From Nemertoderma westbladi (taxonomy: Eukaryota > Xenacoelomorpha > Nemertodermatida > Nemertodermatidae): DNA of 64,000 nt. The notes beneath the pieces were generated by a model. That model was not told where the DNA came from, did no database searches, and was given only the letters and a program-made list of their open reading frames with translations. Position 1 is the stretch's first letter. Each line of letters starts with the position of its first letter. The DNA lies in NCBI GenBank assembly GCA_032718475.1, contig JAUCBJ010001166.1, forward strand, positions 1-64,000. The letters are read 5' to 3'. The translations under genes and the position numbers were made by a program. Positions 1 to 11,899 of the stretch are shown in pieces.

Positions 1-73
1 CCCTCCCCTACGGTTTTTTATGTCCCCAATGTGGTTGAAAATGCATAGCCCAATGATATACCAATGAAAAGAG

Positions 74-125
74 CAATGGCGGATTAAGGACATGGCGACC
101 CGGGTGCACTTTTCCACTGCCCCCC
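74..125 (+). mobile_element. hAT-like transposon terminus (left end)
   Basis: The sequence CAATGGCGGATTAAGG starts at 74 and runs into a GGTGCAC- and C-rich stretch. This resembles the CAGTGGCGGATT-type terminal inverted repeat common in hAT transposons. A hAT transposase remnant lies about 300 bp inward at 383-535. No matching right end was found within 1 kb, so assignment to a single element is inference. Confidence 0.35.
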
Positions 126-382
126 TCCCCTCCCCCCACCCCTGTTGCATCTGTGTTATGCATTGCTTATTTTATAAAATTATTGTATTTTAGTATATTA
201 ATTGTTATTGATTTACACCTGTGTAAATAATGCAATGGAACTTTACACTGCATTTTAATAATAACAATAATTATATAATTAATTAATTGGATATTATTAC
301 ATGGGAATTACAATACATTGACTGAGTTTGAGTTAGATATTTATTATAAGTCTCAGTATAATATTGAAAAATCAATCAAAGT

Positions 383-535
383 TTACTTGAAGTGCGCCTT
401 TCTAGCTTTCCGACTAGCAAAGTCCGCCACAATTTCTTCGAACTCCATTTCGAGCAGCATGTCTCGCTCCATGCTCATCACTGCCAGCATGTTGAGATGC
501 ATCTAGCTCATAACTGACCGCAGCACTGACTTTAA
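383..535 (-). pseudogene. hAT transposase C-terminal remnant
   Basis: Read on the minus strand, this encodes LRSVMS, a stop, MHLNMLAVMSMERDM, then FEEIVADFASRKARK and a stop at 383-385. The pattern (an LxSxMSxxRLxxLxxxSIE-like block, then an acidic DF-containing block and a basic SRKARK tail) is typical of the C-terminal dimerisation region of hAT-family transposases. One in-frame stop (TAG just before the codon at 500-502) and the missing catalytic part make it a dead fragment. No other host role is suggested. Confidence 0.6.
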
Positions 536-849
536 TATGCCCAGTTTTGAAAAGTATCAACTTGTTTCTGCCACGACGAGCTGACTGTTTCACTCCATGT
601 TAAAGAAATAGATGTTCTGGAATGAATATTTTGAATATTTATGACATGGGTGATGGGCTAGATATAAATAAGGATAGATAATCGCATTATTATTCCAAAC
701 CATATAGGTAATTTAACAACAAAATGGTTTGTAAGTGGCTTACAGCCTGTATTCCGTTAAAAGTAATGTAATAAATAGTGTAGAAAATAATGTATTTTAT
801 ACATTATGCCTGCGGCACCTTGGCAACAAAAAGCACCTGGCGGCCCCTT

Positions 850-910
850 GGCGGCGGCGGCCCGGGTGCACCTGCCCTGCACCCATTGCACCCCCCTTAT
901 TACGCCCCTG
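850..910 (-). mobile_element. hAT-like terminus CAGGGGCGTA
   Basis: Read from 910 leftwards on the minus strand, the sequence starts CAGGGGCGTAATAAGGGG and continues through GGTGCACCCGGG. CAGGGGCGTA is a typical hAT terminal motif. The DNA to its left is GC-rich, unlike the AT-rich flanks. The element body is not recognisable beyond the remnant at 383-535, which may or may not belong to it. Confidence 0.35.
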
Positions 911-1747
911 GAAAAGAGGAACCATATACCAATGAAAAATAAACGAAAATTAAATTTGTCAAAAATTTTGGCGCTGCAGCCTGCACGATATTTTAAAAAT
1001 TTCACTAAAAACATCACTCCTATAGTTTTCATTCTAAAAAAATGCATTTTCACTATATTTTTGGAACTAGCATGTTTATTTCCATATAATATATCGCAAA
1101 TATATTAATAAACGGTTATGAAATGGCGGAATAGTTGTGTTTTTTTGGGTGAAAAACTGTCATTCCTAATGTCAGTTCAAACCTTCCCGCACAATACTGC
1201 CCGTCTGGGCTCCGGTTGGTTAATAAATGTCTGTCACGAAGGAAGCACTCCACCGAGCTAAATTTGATGAACTTTAATCTGTTTGTCTGTTGGTTCTGTC
1301 TTGTTCTATCAGATTTAAATCCTCATTAAATTTAGCTCTATTGTAGATGCAATAAAAAACATTTCTGAAAAAGTTATGAAATACCGTCCCTAGGGGGCTA
1401 CCCCCCCCCCCCCCTTTTTAAAATAAATTTTAATAGGGGGCCTTCCCTATTAAAATGGCCCCCCACAAACTATATCAGACCCTGATATAGTATCAGTATA
1501 ACACGAAAGTGAATTTTTCATATGGCTCCTGGTAGTGGCATTGCTTAATAATTAATAATACATTTCAATAAAGTACTAATCACGGAATACGGTAAGGAAA
1601 TGCATCTTAGTAGGTTGGCAGTCCATAATTCATATGACATAGTAATCTATTCGTTTAAAATCAATACAACCTAATGCATTATATATTTATCATTTCCCTT
1701 AAAACAATTATCGCATACTATTATGCAAGTGTTATCTGTTTCCTTAG
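911..1747. other. No gene seen; poly-C tract and possible hAT end
   Basis: No coding frame is convincing here. A poly-C tract lies near 1394-1411. The segment ending near 1486 reads on the minus strand CAGGGTCTGATATAG, followed by a G-rich stretch, and resembles another hAT-type end. The rest is AT-rich sequence without recognised features. Confidence 0.4.
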
Positions 1748-1906
1748 TTTAAATCGAAGGATAGATGGTAGACATACAACAGGAGCCATTGTTCCAAGGA
1801 TATCTTGGGACGATCTAAAGGCGATTAATTCACGAATACAGAATGATATTCAGCAAATGAAGGAAAAGGAACAGCAGAAACTTCGAGCAAAGAAAAGAGT
1901 TGCCTC
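1748..1906 (+). CDS. Candidate internal exon, basic coiled-coil protein
   Basis: A frame bounded by a good acceptor (ttatctgtttccttag, AG at 1746-1747) and a donor-like GTTAGT at 1907 encodes about 52 residues. They include ISWDDLKAINSRIQ and then a charged helix QQMKEKEQQKLRAKKR. The composition (Lys/Gln/Glu-rich amphipathic helix, no stops) differs from the surrounding AT-rich DNA and looks like a real exon of a coiled-coil protein. The exon would end two bases into a codon. I do not recognise the family; similar helices occur in cilia-associated coiled-coil proteins. Neighbouring exons were not identified, and the exon at 2619-3003 may or may not be in the same gene. Confidence 0.4.
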
Positions 1907-2018
1907 GTTAGTACATATATATAATATAAATGTTTCCCATTTCATATGAAAAATCATAAAAATAGATTGAGACACTATGATGTCCTCAGAAATAAATACG
2001 AAATTATATTTCGGAATA

Positions 2019-2345
2019 TATGGGAGTCCATGCTGGGCTCTAACTGCTGAGGACACCAAATCTCTGGATGGCACATTCACAAGAATGCTACGCCGGGTTC
2101 ATTGTGTCAAGTTCAATGCACACATCTCCAACCAGACACTATATAACATTGGAGGTGTCTCATTGGTTCCCCCAAGCTTGACACTAGAACAAAGTCGCCT
2201 CTTGCTCGGACATTGCTTTCGCCGTGAGGACCAACCAGTGCATAATCTTGTGATTTGGCAGAATAAGCGTGGTGGACAGCCCGCACAGCATTCTTAAAAA
2301 TGCAGCTACAATGCAGCATTCCGATCCTAGTAGTAGTAGTAGTAG
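2019..2345 (+). pseudogene. RTE-like LINE 3' fragment with (TAG)n tail
   Basis: The fragment encodes YGSPCWALTAEDT, NAHISNQTLYNIGG and CFRREDQPVHNLV. These match the C-terminal part of the larger element at 13890-15416, but internal deletions remove part of the GHCFRRED-to-stop region. It ends in (TAG)5, the same tail as the other copies. It is severely 5'-truncated, as expected from incomplete target-primed reverse transcription. Confidence 0.75.
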
Positions 2346-2455
2346 AAGACATGGCCTTTCGATGTGTTGACATGGCCTTTCGAAGTGTGGACTATTTCGA
2401 AATGTTGACTATTTCGTAATGTAGATTATTTTGAAGTGTTGCGTTGACCATGACC
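2344..2455. repeat. Short degenerate tandem repeat
   Basis: About six imperfect units of roughly 19 bp built around GACTATTTCGAAATGTT and ACATGGCCTTTCGA follow directly after the (TAG)n tail of the LINE fragment. The TTTCGAA core recurs. No function is suggested. Confidence 0.5.
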
Positions 2456-2618
2456 CCTTAGCACCACCACCAAACTTAAGTCATCTCGACGACCCCTAAT
2501 CACAGTAAGCTCGAACACAAGAGTGAGAGCTCTTAACATTCAAATCTGCGCCAAAGTGAACCCATGTTGCGTCATCATAACATATTGTATTTGTTACTGT
2601 ATACCATTAATGTTTCAG

Positions 2619-3003
2619 GATTCGTGTGGATTTTAATAATGATGTGGCAGGACCTTCTACTAGTAGAGTTACAAATGTTCCCAAAATTACAACAGAAGAC
2701 TTTGATCGACCACGGGCAGGTCGAAAACGTTTCAAAGAAATTATACATAAAGTGGTGGAAGATTATAAAAACAACGAAAAACATAATGCGAGTGGGTCGC
2801 GAAAGGAAGAAGGTCATATTGGTTCGGTATTTGATGTGGTAAAGAAGATGGGGTATGCTAGATTGGAGGACGCCCATGCTGAGCACGAACTCAAACGTCA
2901 GTGGAAGGAAGTTAGGAAATGCCGGTATCTTAGGGGCTATGATCCACCCGATATGCGGATGCCAAGTAACGATAATTTATTGAAATTTGTATTTGGGAAA
3001 TAA
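2619..3003 (+). CDS. Candidate terminal exon, unrecognised basic protein
   Basis: After the acceptor tgtttcag (AG at 2617-2618), a frame stays open for about 128 codons to TAA at 3001-3003. It begins at an internal codon; the upstream GTG at 2626 is not a plausible start, so this is a downstream exon. It encodes VAGPSTSR, then the basic stretch RPRAGRKRFKEIIHKVV, a central SVFDVVKKMGYARLEDAH and a C-terminus ending KFVFGK. A canonical AATAAA lies 200 bp after the stop. Composition is balanced and Lys/Arg-rich, suggesting a nuclear or nucleic-acid-associated protein, but no domain is recognised. It could be a host gene or an unrecognised transposon ORF. Confidence 0.45.
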
Positions 3004-3205
3004 TTACAAAATTACAAGTTTAACTAACAGTATTAGTGACATGATGATCCAAAAAAATGTTCAATTTTTGGAAATAGCCTCACAAACACCACCAGACAAT
3101 CAGAAACATCCAACTAAAAAGGAATGGAGTCATCTGAAAGTCAAGTTCTAGATCTAGTCAACTCAATTCATCACAAACAAACCCACAAGGGAAACAATAC
3201 AATTA

Positions 3206-3211
3206 AATAAA
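3206..3211 (+). terminator. Poly(A) signal AATAAA
   Basis: A canonical AATAAA lies about 200 bp after the stop of the candidate terminal exon at 2619-3003. The position suits a 3' UTR end and supports that exon belonging to a transcribed gene. Confidence 0.4.
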
Positions 3212-3229
3212 ACTGAAACTCATGAACCT

Positions 3230-4566
3230 TGGTTGGTTTACCTTGCAGTTTATTTAGTGCTCCTGGTTATTATAAAAATTCGGAGATATTATGATGGCCA
3301 ATAATTTGTGGTCATTGAGAAAGTTATCTCCAAGAAGGAAAACATTTTCTTTGGATCACCGTGCATATTTAAGTAAATTCAAATAACAACAAAGTCAGTG
3401 AGGTTTACATACAGTTTAGTAGGTGAATATGTTATGCATGCCGAAGACAACAAGTTTGAAAAAGTAGATAATTTTTCTAATAGGGGGAATTTGCAAATCA
3501 AGATGAAAATTCCCGCTGCGCACGGCCTATTCGGATTGCAATAAACTGTTGTGTGATTAAGGTTCAATAAATTCGTCTGAGCGAAGTCCCCACAACGTAT
3601 AATTGAATGTATAATGTAATTATAATTAAATTTGTATATATCCATCATATATGTCTTCCATTCCTTAGATATATATGTTTTTAGGGCTGCAACATACTAA
3701 CTCTAACGCTACTGAGCCAATCCCATTCAAGTAACAAGTAACATCATCATTTTTGTGTTTCGGTAAGACTAGAATTTGGCAAAATTTGCAATTTATAACT
3801 ATAAATCACATCATATGTTAATTCCTGCAATATACACTATACAGGTTTTCTTTCCATATTGAACTCTTTCAAAATTGTTGGATCACTTTGAAAATTTGAT
3901 AATCTCAATCTGATAATTTCATTGACAACAGACGAGATATGAAGTTGTCGCAACCCCCCCCCCCCCCCCCTATCTTTTCGCGGGTATGACTACAACTGTG
4001 GAAACCCTTGCCCCTTGCCCTTGCCCCTGTACATGTTCTGGTAGTCAGGTACTACATTGTTTATATATTAATAATTGTATGTGGGATAGAAAATGTGGAC
4101 AATAGTGCTTATTTCTGAGGTAGCAACATGTGGTAATTATGCTAATTAGATTTGGTATGATTTAGCGTTACTCCCTGTGTTACTGTGTATCGTCAAAGAG
4201 ATCTGAATAACCCGTAACAGCAACACAATGCTAATGAGGTTATTTTCTGAAGCTAATTGCTCTCAGATTTCCTTATCCAGGTATTTATCACATGCCATGG
4301 TAATATATGTTAATATGCACTAATGGTTTGAATAATCGAATTAATTTTCTTGAAATGATTCATTTGTTGACTATTCCTGAAAACAATGGTCTATATGAGT
4401 TAATGAGTTTATGTGTAAATTATTTATTGTTTAAATCTGTTGAAATTTCAAGGTGATTCTTATGAATTCCCCAGCAGAAATGAAATATCATTACGAACCA
4501 CTACGAAATCCATATAATTTTTGATAATCATTCATTCGGATTACATAAGGACAACTATCATGAACC
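3230..4566. other. No gene seen
   Basis: AT-rich sequence with a poly-C tract at about 3955-3970 and no coding frame I can support. Its right end grades into the minisatellite, whose first units (from about 4567) are diverged. Confidence 0.5.
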
Positions 4567-7500
4567 GTGTGAGACCAAGTGGGAGCACTTCAATATGTGA
4601 GACGAAGCGGGTGCACCTTAATGGTGTGAGACGAAGCGGGTGCACTTCAATAGTGTGAGACGAAGCGGGTGCACTTCAATAGTGTAAGACGAAGCGGGTA
4701 CACTTCAATGGAGTGAGACGAAGCGGGTGAATTTCAATAGTGTGAGACGAAGCGGGTGCATTTCAATAGTGTGAGACGAAGCGGGTGCATTTCAATAGTG
4801 TCAGACGAAGCGGGTGCACTTCAATGGAGTGAGACGAAGCGGATGCACTTCAATAGTGTGAGACAAAGTGGGTGCACTTCAATAGTGTGAGAAGAAGCGG
4901 GTGCACTTCAATGGAGTGAGAAGAAGCGGGTGCATTTCAATAGTGTGAGACGAAGCGGGTGCACTTCAATGGAGTGAGACGAAGCGGGTGCATTTCAATG
5001 GAGTGAGACGAAGCATGTGAAATTCAATGGAGTGAGACGAAGCGGGTGCACTTCAATAGTGTGAGACGAAGCGGGTGCACTTCAATAGTGTGAGAAGAAG
5101 CAGGTGCACTTCAATGGAGTGAGACGAAGCGGGTGCACTTCAATGGAGTGAGACGAAGCGGGTGCACTTCAATAGTGTGAGAAGAAGCAGGTGCACTTCA
5201 ATTGAGTGAGACGAAGCGGGTGCACTTCAATGGAGTGAGACGAAGCGGGTGAACTTCAATGGAGTGAGACGAAGCGGGTGCATTTCAATAGTGTGAGACG
5301 AAGCGGGTGCACTTCAATTGATTGAGACGAAGTGGGTGCATTTCAATAGTGTGAGACGAAGCGGGTGTACTTCAATAGTGTGGGACGAAGCGGGTGCACT
5401 TCAATGGAGTGAGACGAAGCGGGTGCACTTCAATGGAGTGAGACGAAGCGGGTGAACTTCAATGGAGTGAGACGAAGCGGGTGCATTTCAATAGTGTGAG
5501 ACGAAGCGGGTGCACTTCAATTGATTGAGACGAAGTGGGTGCATTTCAATAGTGGGAGACGAAGCAGGTGTACTTCAATAGTGTGGGACGAAGCGGGTGC
5601 ACTTCAATGGAGTGAGACGACGCGGGTGCACTTCAATGGAGTGAGACGAAGCGTGTGAACTTCAATGGAGTGAGACGAAGCAGGTGTACTTCAATAGTGT
5701 GGGACGAAACGGGTGCACTTCAATGGAGTGAGACGAAGCGGGTGCACTTCAATAGCGTGAGACGAAGCGGGTGCACTTCAATGGAGTGAGACGAAGCGGG
5801 TGCACTTCAATGGAGTGAGACGAAGCGGGTGAACTTCAATGGAGTGAGACGAAGCAGGTGTACTTCAATAGTGTGGGACGAAACGGGTGCACTTCAATGG
5901 AGTGAGACGAAGCGGGTGCACTTCAATAGCGTGAGAAGAAGCAGGTGCACTTCAATGGAGTGAGACGAAGCGGGTGCACTTCAATAGTGTAAGACGAAGC
6001 GGGTACACTTCAATGGAGTGAGACGAAGCGGGTGAATTTCAATAGTGTGAGACGAAGCGGGTGCATTTCAATAGTGTGAGACGAAGCGGGTGCATTTCAA
6101 TAGTGTCAGACGAAGCGGGTGCACTTCAATGGAGTGAGACGAAGCGGGTGCACTTCAATGGTGAGAGAAGCGGTGCACTTCAATGAGTGAGACGAAGCGG
6201 GTGCACTTCAATGGAGTGAGACGAAGCGGGTGCACTTCAATGGAGTGAGACGAAGCGGGTGCACTTCAATAGTGTAAGACGAAGCGGGTACACTTCAATG
6301 GAGTGAGACGAAGCGGGTGAATTTCAATAGTGTGAGACGAAGCGGGTGCATTTCAATAGTGTGAGACGAAGCGGGTGCATTTCAATAGTGTCAGACGAAG
6401 CGGGTGCACTTCAATGGAGTGAGACGAAGCGGATGCACTTCAATAGTGTGAGACGACGCGGGTGCACTTCAATAGAGTGAGACGAAGCGGGTGCATTTCA
6501 ATAGTGTGAGACGAAGCGGGTGCACTTCAATTGATTGAGACGAAGTGGGTGCATTTCAATAGTGTGAGACGAAGCGGGTGCACTTCAATTGATTGAGACG
6601 AAGTGGATGCATTTCAATAGTGTGAGACGAAGCGGGTGCACTTCAATGGAGTGAGACGAAGCGTGTGCATTTCAATGCAGTGAGACGAAGCGGGTGCACT
6701 TCAATAGAGTGAGACGAAGCGGATGCACTTCAATAGTGTGAGAAGAAGCGGGTGCATTTCAATGGAGTGAGACGAAGCGGGTGTACTTCAATGGAGTGAG
6801 ACGAAGCGGGTGCATTTCAATAGTGTGAGACGAAGCGGGTGCACTTCAATTGATTGAGACGAAGTGGGTGCATTTCAATAGTGTGAGACGAAGCGGGTGC
6901 ACTTCAATAGTGTGAGACGAAGTGGGTGCATTTCAATAGTGTGAGACGAAGCGGGTGCACTTCAATGGTGTGAGACGAAGCGTGTGCATTTCAATGGGGT
7001 GAGACGAAGCGGGTGCATTTCAATGCAGTGAGACGAAGCGGGTGCACTTCAATAGAGTGAGATGAAGCGGATGCACTTCAATAGTGTGAGAAGAAGCGGG
7101 TGCACTTCAATAGTGTGAGAAGAAGCAGGTGCACTTCAATGGAGTGAGACGAAGCGGGTGTACTTCAATGGAGTGAGATGAAGCGGGTGCATTTCAATAG
7201 TGTGAGACGAAGCGGGTGCACTTCAATGGAGTGAGACGAAGCGTGTGCATTTCAATGGAGTGAGACGAAGCGGGTACATTTCAATGCAGTGAGACGAAGC
7301 GGGTGCACTTCAATAGAGTGAGACGAAGCGAATGCACTTGAATTGTGTGAGACGAAGCGGATGCACTTCAATAGTGTGAGAAGAAGCGGGTGCACTTCAA
7401 TAGTGTAAGACGAAGCGGGTGCACTTCAATGGAGTGAGACGAAGCGGGTGCATTTCAGTAGAGTGAGACGAAACGGGTGCACTTCAATAGAGTGAGACGA

Positions 7501-10500
7501 AGCGGGTGCACTTCAACGGAGTGAGACGAAGCGGGTGCACTTCAATAGTGTGAGACGAAGCGGGTGCACTTCAATAGTGTAAGACGAAGCGGGTGCACTT
7601 CAATAGTGTGAGACGAAGCGGGTGCACTTCAACGGAGTGAGACGAAGCGGGTGCACTTCAATAGTGTGAGACGAAGCGGGTGCACTTCAATAGTGTAAGA
7701 CGAAGCGGGTGCACTTCAATAGAGTGAGACGAAGCGAATGCACTTGAATTGTGTGAGACGAAGCGGATGCACTTCAATAGTGTGAGAAGAAGCGGGTGCA
7801 CTTCAATAGTGTAAGACGAAGCGGGTGCACTTCAATGGAGTGAGACGAAGCGGGTGCATTTCAGTAGAGTGAGACGAAACGGGTGCACTTCAATAGAGTG
7901 AGACGAAGCGGGTGCACTTCAACGGAGTGAGACGAAGCGGGTGCACTTCAATAGTGTGAGACGAAGCGGGTGCACTTCAATAGTGTAAGACGAAGCGGGT
8001 GCACTTCAATAGTGTGAGACGAAGCGGGTGCACTTCAACGGAGTGAGACGAAGCGGGTGCACTTCAATAGTGTGAGACGAAGCGGGTGCACTTCAACGGA
8101 GTGAGACGAAGCGGGTGCACTTCAACGGAGTGAGACGAAGCGGGTGCACTTCAATAGTGTGAGACGAAGCGGGTGCACTTCAACGGAGTGAGACGAAGCG
8201 GGTGCACTTCAATAGTGTGAGACGAAGCGGGTGCACTTCAATAGTGTGAGACGAAGCGGGTGCACTTCAACGGAGTGAGACGAAGCGGGTGCACTTCAAT
8301 AGTGTGAGACGAAGCGGGTGCACTTCAATAGTGTGAGACGAAGCGGGTGCACTTCAATAGTGTGAGACGAAGCGGGTGCACTTCAACGGAGTGAGACGAA
8401 GCGGGTGCACTTCAACGGAGTGAGACGAAGCGGGTGCACTTCAATAGTGTGAGACGAAGCGGGTGCACTTCAATAGTGTGAGACGAAGCGGGTGCACTTC
8501 AACGGAGTGAGACGAAGCGGGTGCACTTCAACGGAGTGAGACGAAGCGGGTGCACTTCAATAGTGTGAGACGAAGCGGGTGCACTTCAACGGAGTGAGAC
8601 GAAGCGGGTGCACTTCAATAGTGTGAGACGAAGCGGGTGCACTTCAACGGAGTGAGACGAAGCGGGTGCACTTCAACGGAGTGAGACGAAGCGGGTGCAC
8701 TTCAATAGTGTGAGACGAAGCGGGTGCACTTCAATAGTGTAAGACGAAGCGGGTGCACTTCAATAGTGTGAGACGAAGCGGGTGCACTTCAACGGAGTGA
8801 GACGAAGCGGGTGCACTTCAATAGTGTGAGACGAAGCGGGTGCACTTCAATAGTGTAAGACGAAGCGGGTGCACTTCAATAGAGTGAGACGAAGCGAATG
8901 CACTTGAATTGTGTGAGACGAAGCGGATGCACTTCAATAGTGTGAGAAGAAGCAGGTGCACTTCAATGGAGTGAGACGAAGCGGGTGTACTTCAATGGAG
9001 TGAGATGAAGCGGGTGCATTTCAATAGTGTGAGACGAAGCGGGTGCACTTCAATGGAGTGAGACGAAGCGTGTGCATTTCAATGGAGTGAGACGAAGCGG
9101 GTACATTTCAATGCAGTGAGACGAAGCGGGTGCACTTCAATAGAGTGAGACGAAGCGAATGCACTTGAATTGTGTGAGACGAAGCGGGTGCACTTCAATA
9201 GTGTGAGACGAAGCGGGTGCATTTCAATAGTGTAAGACGAAGCGGGTGCACTTCAATGGAGTGAGACGAAGCGGGTGCACTTCAATGGAGTGAGACGAAG
9301 CGGGTGCATTTCAATAGAGTGAGACGAAACGGGTGCACTTCAATAGAGTGAGACGAAGCGGGTGCACTTCAACGGAGTGAGACGAAGCGGGTGCACTTCA
9401 ATAGTGTGAGACGAAGCGGGTGCACTTCAACGGAGTGAGACGAAGCGGGTGCACTTCAATAGTGTGAGACGAAGCGGGTGCACTTCAATAGTGTAAGACG
9501 AAGCGGGTGCATTTCAATAGTGTGAGACGAAGCGGGTGCACTTCAATAGAGTGAGACGAAGCGAATGCACTTCAATAGTGCAAGACGAAGCGGGTGCACT
9601 TCAATGGAGTGAGACGAAGCGGGTGCATTTCAATAGAGTGAGACGAAACGGGTGCACTTCAATAGAGTGAGACGAAGCGGGTGCACTTCAATAGTGTGAG
9701 ACGAAGCGGGTGCATTTCAATAGTGTGAGACGAAGCGGGTGCATTTCAATAGTGTGAGACGAAGCGGGTGCATTTCAATAGAGTGAGACGAAGCGGGTGC
9801 ACTTCAATGGAGTGAGACGAAGCGAATGCACTTCAATAGTGCAAGACGAAGCGGGTGCACTTCAATGGAGTGAGACGAAGCGGGTGCATTTCAATAGAGT
9901 GAGACGAAGCGGGTGCACTTCAATAGAGTGAGACGAAGCGGGTGCACTTCAATAGTGTGAGACGAAGCGGGTGCATTTCAATAGTGTGAGACGAAGCGGG
10001 TGCATTTCAATAGAGTGAGACGAAGCGGGTGCACTTCAATAGAGTGAGACGAAGCGGGTGCACTTCAACGGAGTGAGACGAAGCGGGTGCACTTCAATAG
10101 TGTGAGACGAAGCGGGTGCACTTCAATAGTGTGAGACGAAGCGGGTGCATTTCAATAGTGTGAGACGAAGCGGGTGCACTTCAATAGAGTGAGACGAAGC
10201 GAATGCACTTCAATAGTGCAAGACGAAGCGGGTGCACTTCAATGGAGTGAGACGAAGCGGGTGCATTTCAATAGAGTGAGACGAAACGGGTGCACTTCAA
10301 TAGAGTGAGACGAAGCGGGTGCACTTCAATAGTGTGAGACGAAACGGGTGCACTTCAATAGAGTGAGACGAAGCGGGTGCACTTCAACGGAGTGAGACGA
10401 AGCGGGTGCACTTCAATAGTGTGAGACGAAGCGGGTGCACTTCAACGGAGTGAGACGAAGCGGGTGCACTTCAATAGTGTGAGACGAAGCGGGTGCACTT

Positions 10501-10865
10501 CAATAGTGTAAGACGAAGCGGGTGCACTTCAATGGTGTGAGACGAAGCGGGTGCACTTCAATAGTGTGAGACGAAGCGGGTGCACTTCAATAGTGTGAGA
10601 CGAAGCGGGTGCACTTCAATGGAGTGAGACGAAGCGGGTGCACTTCAATGGAGTGAGACGAAGCGGGTGCACTTCAATAGAGTGAGACGAAGCGGGTGCA
10701 CTTCAATAGTGTGAGACGAAGCGGGTGCATTTCAATAGTGTGAGACGAAGCGGGTGCATTTCAATAGAGTGAGACGAAGCGGGTGCACTTCAATAGAGTG
10801 AGACGAAGCGGGTGCACTTCAACGGAGTGAGACGAAGCGGGTGCACTTCAATGGAGTGAGACGAA
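4567..10865. repeat. 29-bp minisatellite, about 217 units
   Basis: A tandem array of a 29-bp unit, typically GTGAGACGAAGCGGGTGCAC followed by TTCAATAGT. Spacing of 29 bp is exact over most of the array (for example units at 4741, 4770 and 4799). The variable linker is mostly AATAGTG, AATGGAG, AACGGAG, AATAGAG or AATTGAT. A distinctive variant (AATGCACTTGAATTG) recurs at 7331, 7737, 8897 and 9158, spaced 406, 1160 and 261 bp, that is 14, 40 and 9 units. This shows block duplications. A 29-bp unit cannot keep one frame, and no ORF spans it. Left-edge units are diverged, the centre is homogenised and the right edge is sharp, as expected from unequal exchange. There are no unique spacers, so it is not CRISPR-like. 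Confidence 0.98.
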
Positions 10866-11060
10866 CAAGTGAGTACAGACAACTACGGACCGGAAAATTG
10901 CGACTCGGACAATTGCTACTTGGACAAATCTCAGCCTAACAAATTGCTACCCGGACAATTCAGTACCATCAAGTTTAATACATATAGTTATTTTGTGCGT
11001 CGGTATTGTCCAGATACAGAAATGGACAATTCCGACCTAAGATATTTATATTAATTATTC
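10866..11060 (+). repeat. GGACAATT-motif tract flanking the array
   Basis: Directly after the array, the motif GGACAATT (and GGACAAAT, TGTCC) recurs at irregular 18-30 bp steps, for example CTCGGACAATTGCTAC and CCCGGACAATTC. A 61-codon frame (10869-11054) crosses it but has no recognisable domain. The same vocabulary appears inverted at 12180-12320. Confidence 0.35.
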
Positions 11061-11863
11061 TCATTTTATTAACTGTATTATATACGACATTCTAAAATAC
11101 TGTAGCTATATTTAACATATGTAGTGAGCGGTTCGAACTACATTATTCGCAATTATATATTCTGTAATACTGTCACGGTATTAGCTGGGTCGTGGAGTTT
11201 TACTAAGGCTGGATACCGAGCGGGGGGGGGGGGGGGGGGGGGGGGTGGTCTCCGAGATTAGGGGGCCTGTATTTACTGTTGTAGGAGACAATTGACGGTT
11301 CCTGACCTTGACTTTGGGGAACACCTGACTTTGGGAACTTGTCTTTTCTTCCATGTATAATAATAACAATATATCACAGGTAACAGACAGTTCAGGACAG
11401 ACAGATCAGTAATGGCTCAAAGTCTGGGAGCAATGTGATGCAGAAAGAACCCTGGGTCTAAATCGGTACCAATCATACGGCTATGACACTAAAGTGTAAC
11501 CTACATCATAAAAACTAGAGAGAGTGTAATTGATTTATCCTGATTGGTCTGGGTAGGTAGTCTGCTATTGGTTCTTCTGCTGGCAATAAGTTTAGTTAGA
11601 GGACAGCAGATTGGATGCGTTGCGTTTGTTTGCTGTTGCTAATAAGGTGACTCCCTCTCCCCTGATTGTAGTAACACAATATTGGGGATGTTACCACTGT
11701 AGTTATCTACACACAATACAATATGGGGAGTGACTTAATGGTTCCCCGTAGGTTGTATGTACACTCATCCAACAATATAATAATGAATACAATAATTCTA
11801 CTGTAGTAAATTCGTAGATTGCGCAGTCACATGCTACTAATTTATTATGAGTCGCAAGGCTTT
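11061..11863. other. No gene seen; 24-bp poly-G tract
   Basis: Contains an uninterrupted run of 24 G at 11222-11245 and otherwise ordinary sequence. Minus-strand frames here are shadows of the G tract (poly-Pro). Confidence 0.5.
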
Positions 11864-11899
11864 CTGTTTGTCAGCTTGATCTTTGTAGCTGACAAACAG
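11864..11899. other. Perfect 13-bp hairpin
   Basis: CTGTTTGTCAGCT at 11864-11876 pairs perfectly with AGCTGACAAACAG at 11887-11899 around a 10-nt loop. It sits in non-coding DNA. It may be a transposon end or a structured RNA element; nothing else identifies it. Confidence 0.5.

Noticed and set aside
4567-10865. CRISPR-like array of 29-bp repeats
   Set aside because: The repeats are directly adjacent with no unique spacers and no cas genes, and the genome is eukaryotic. It is a minisatellite.
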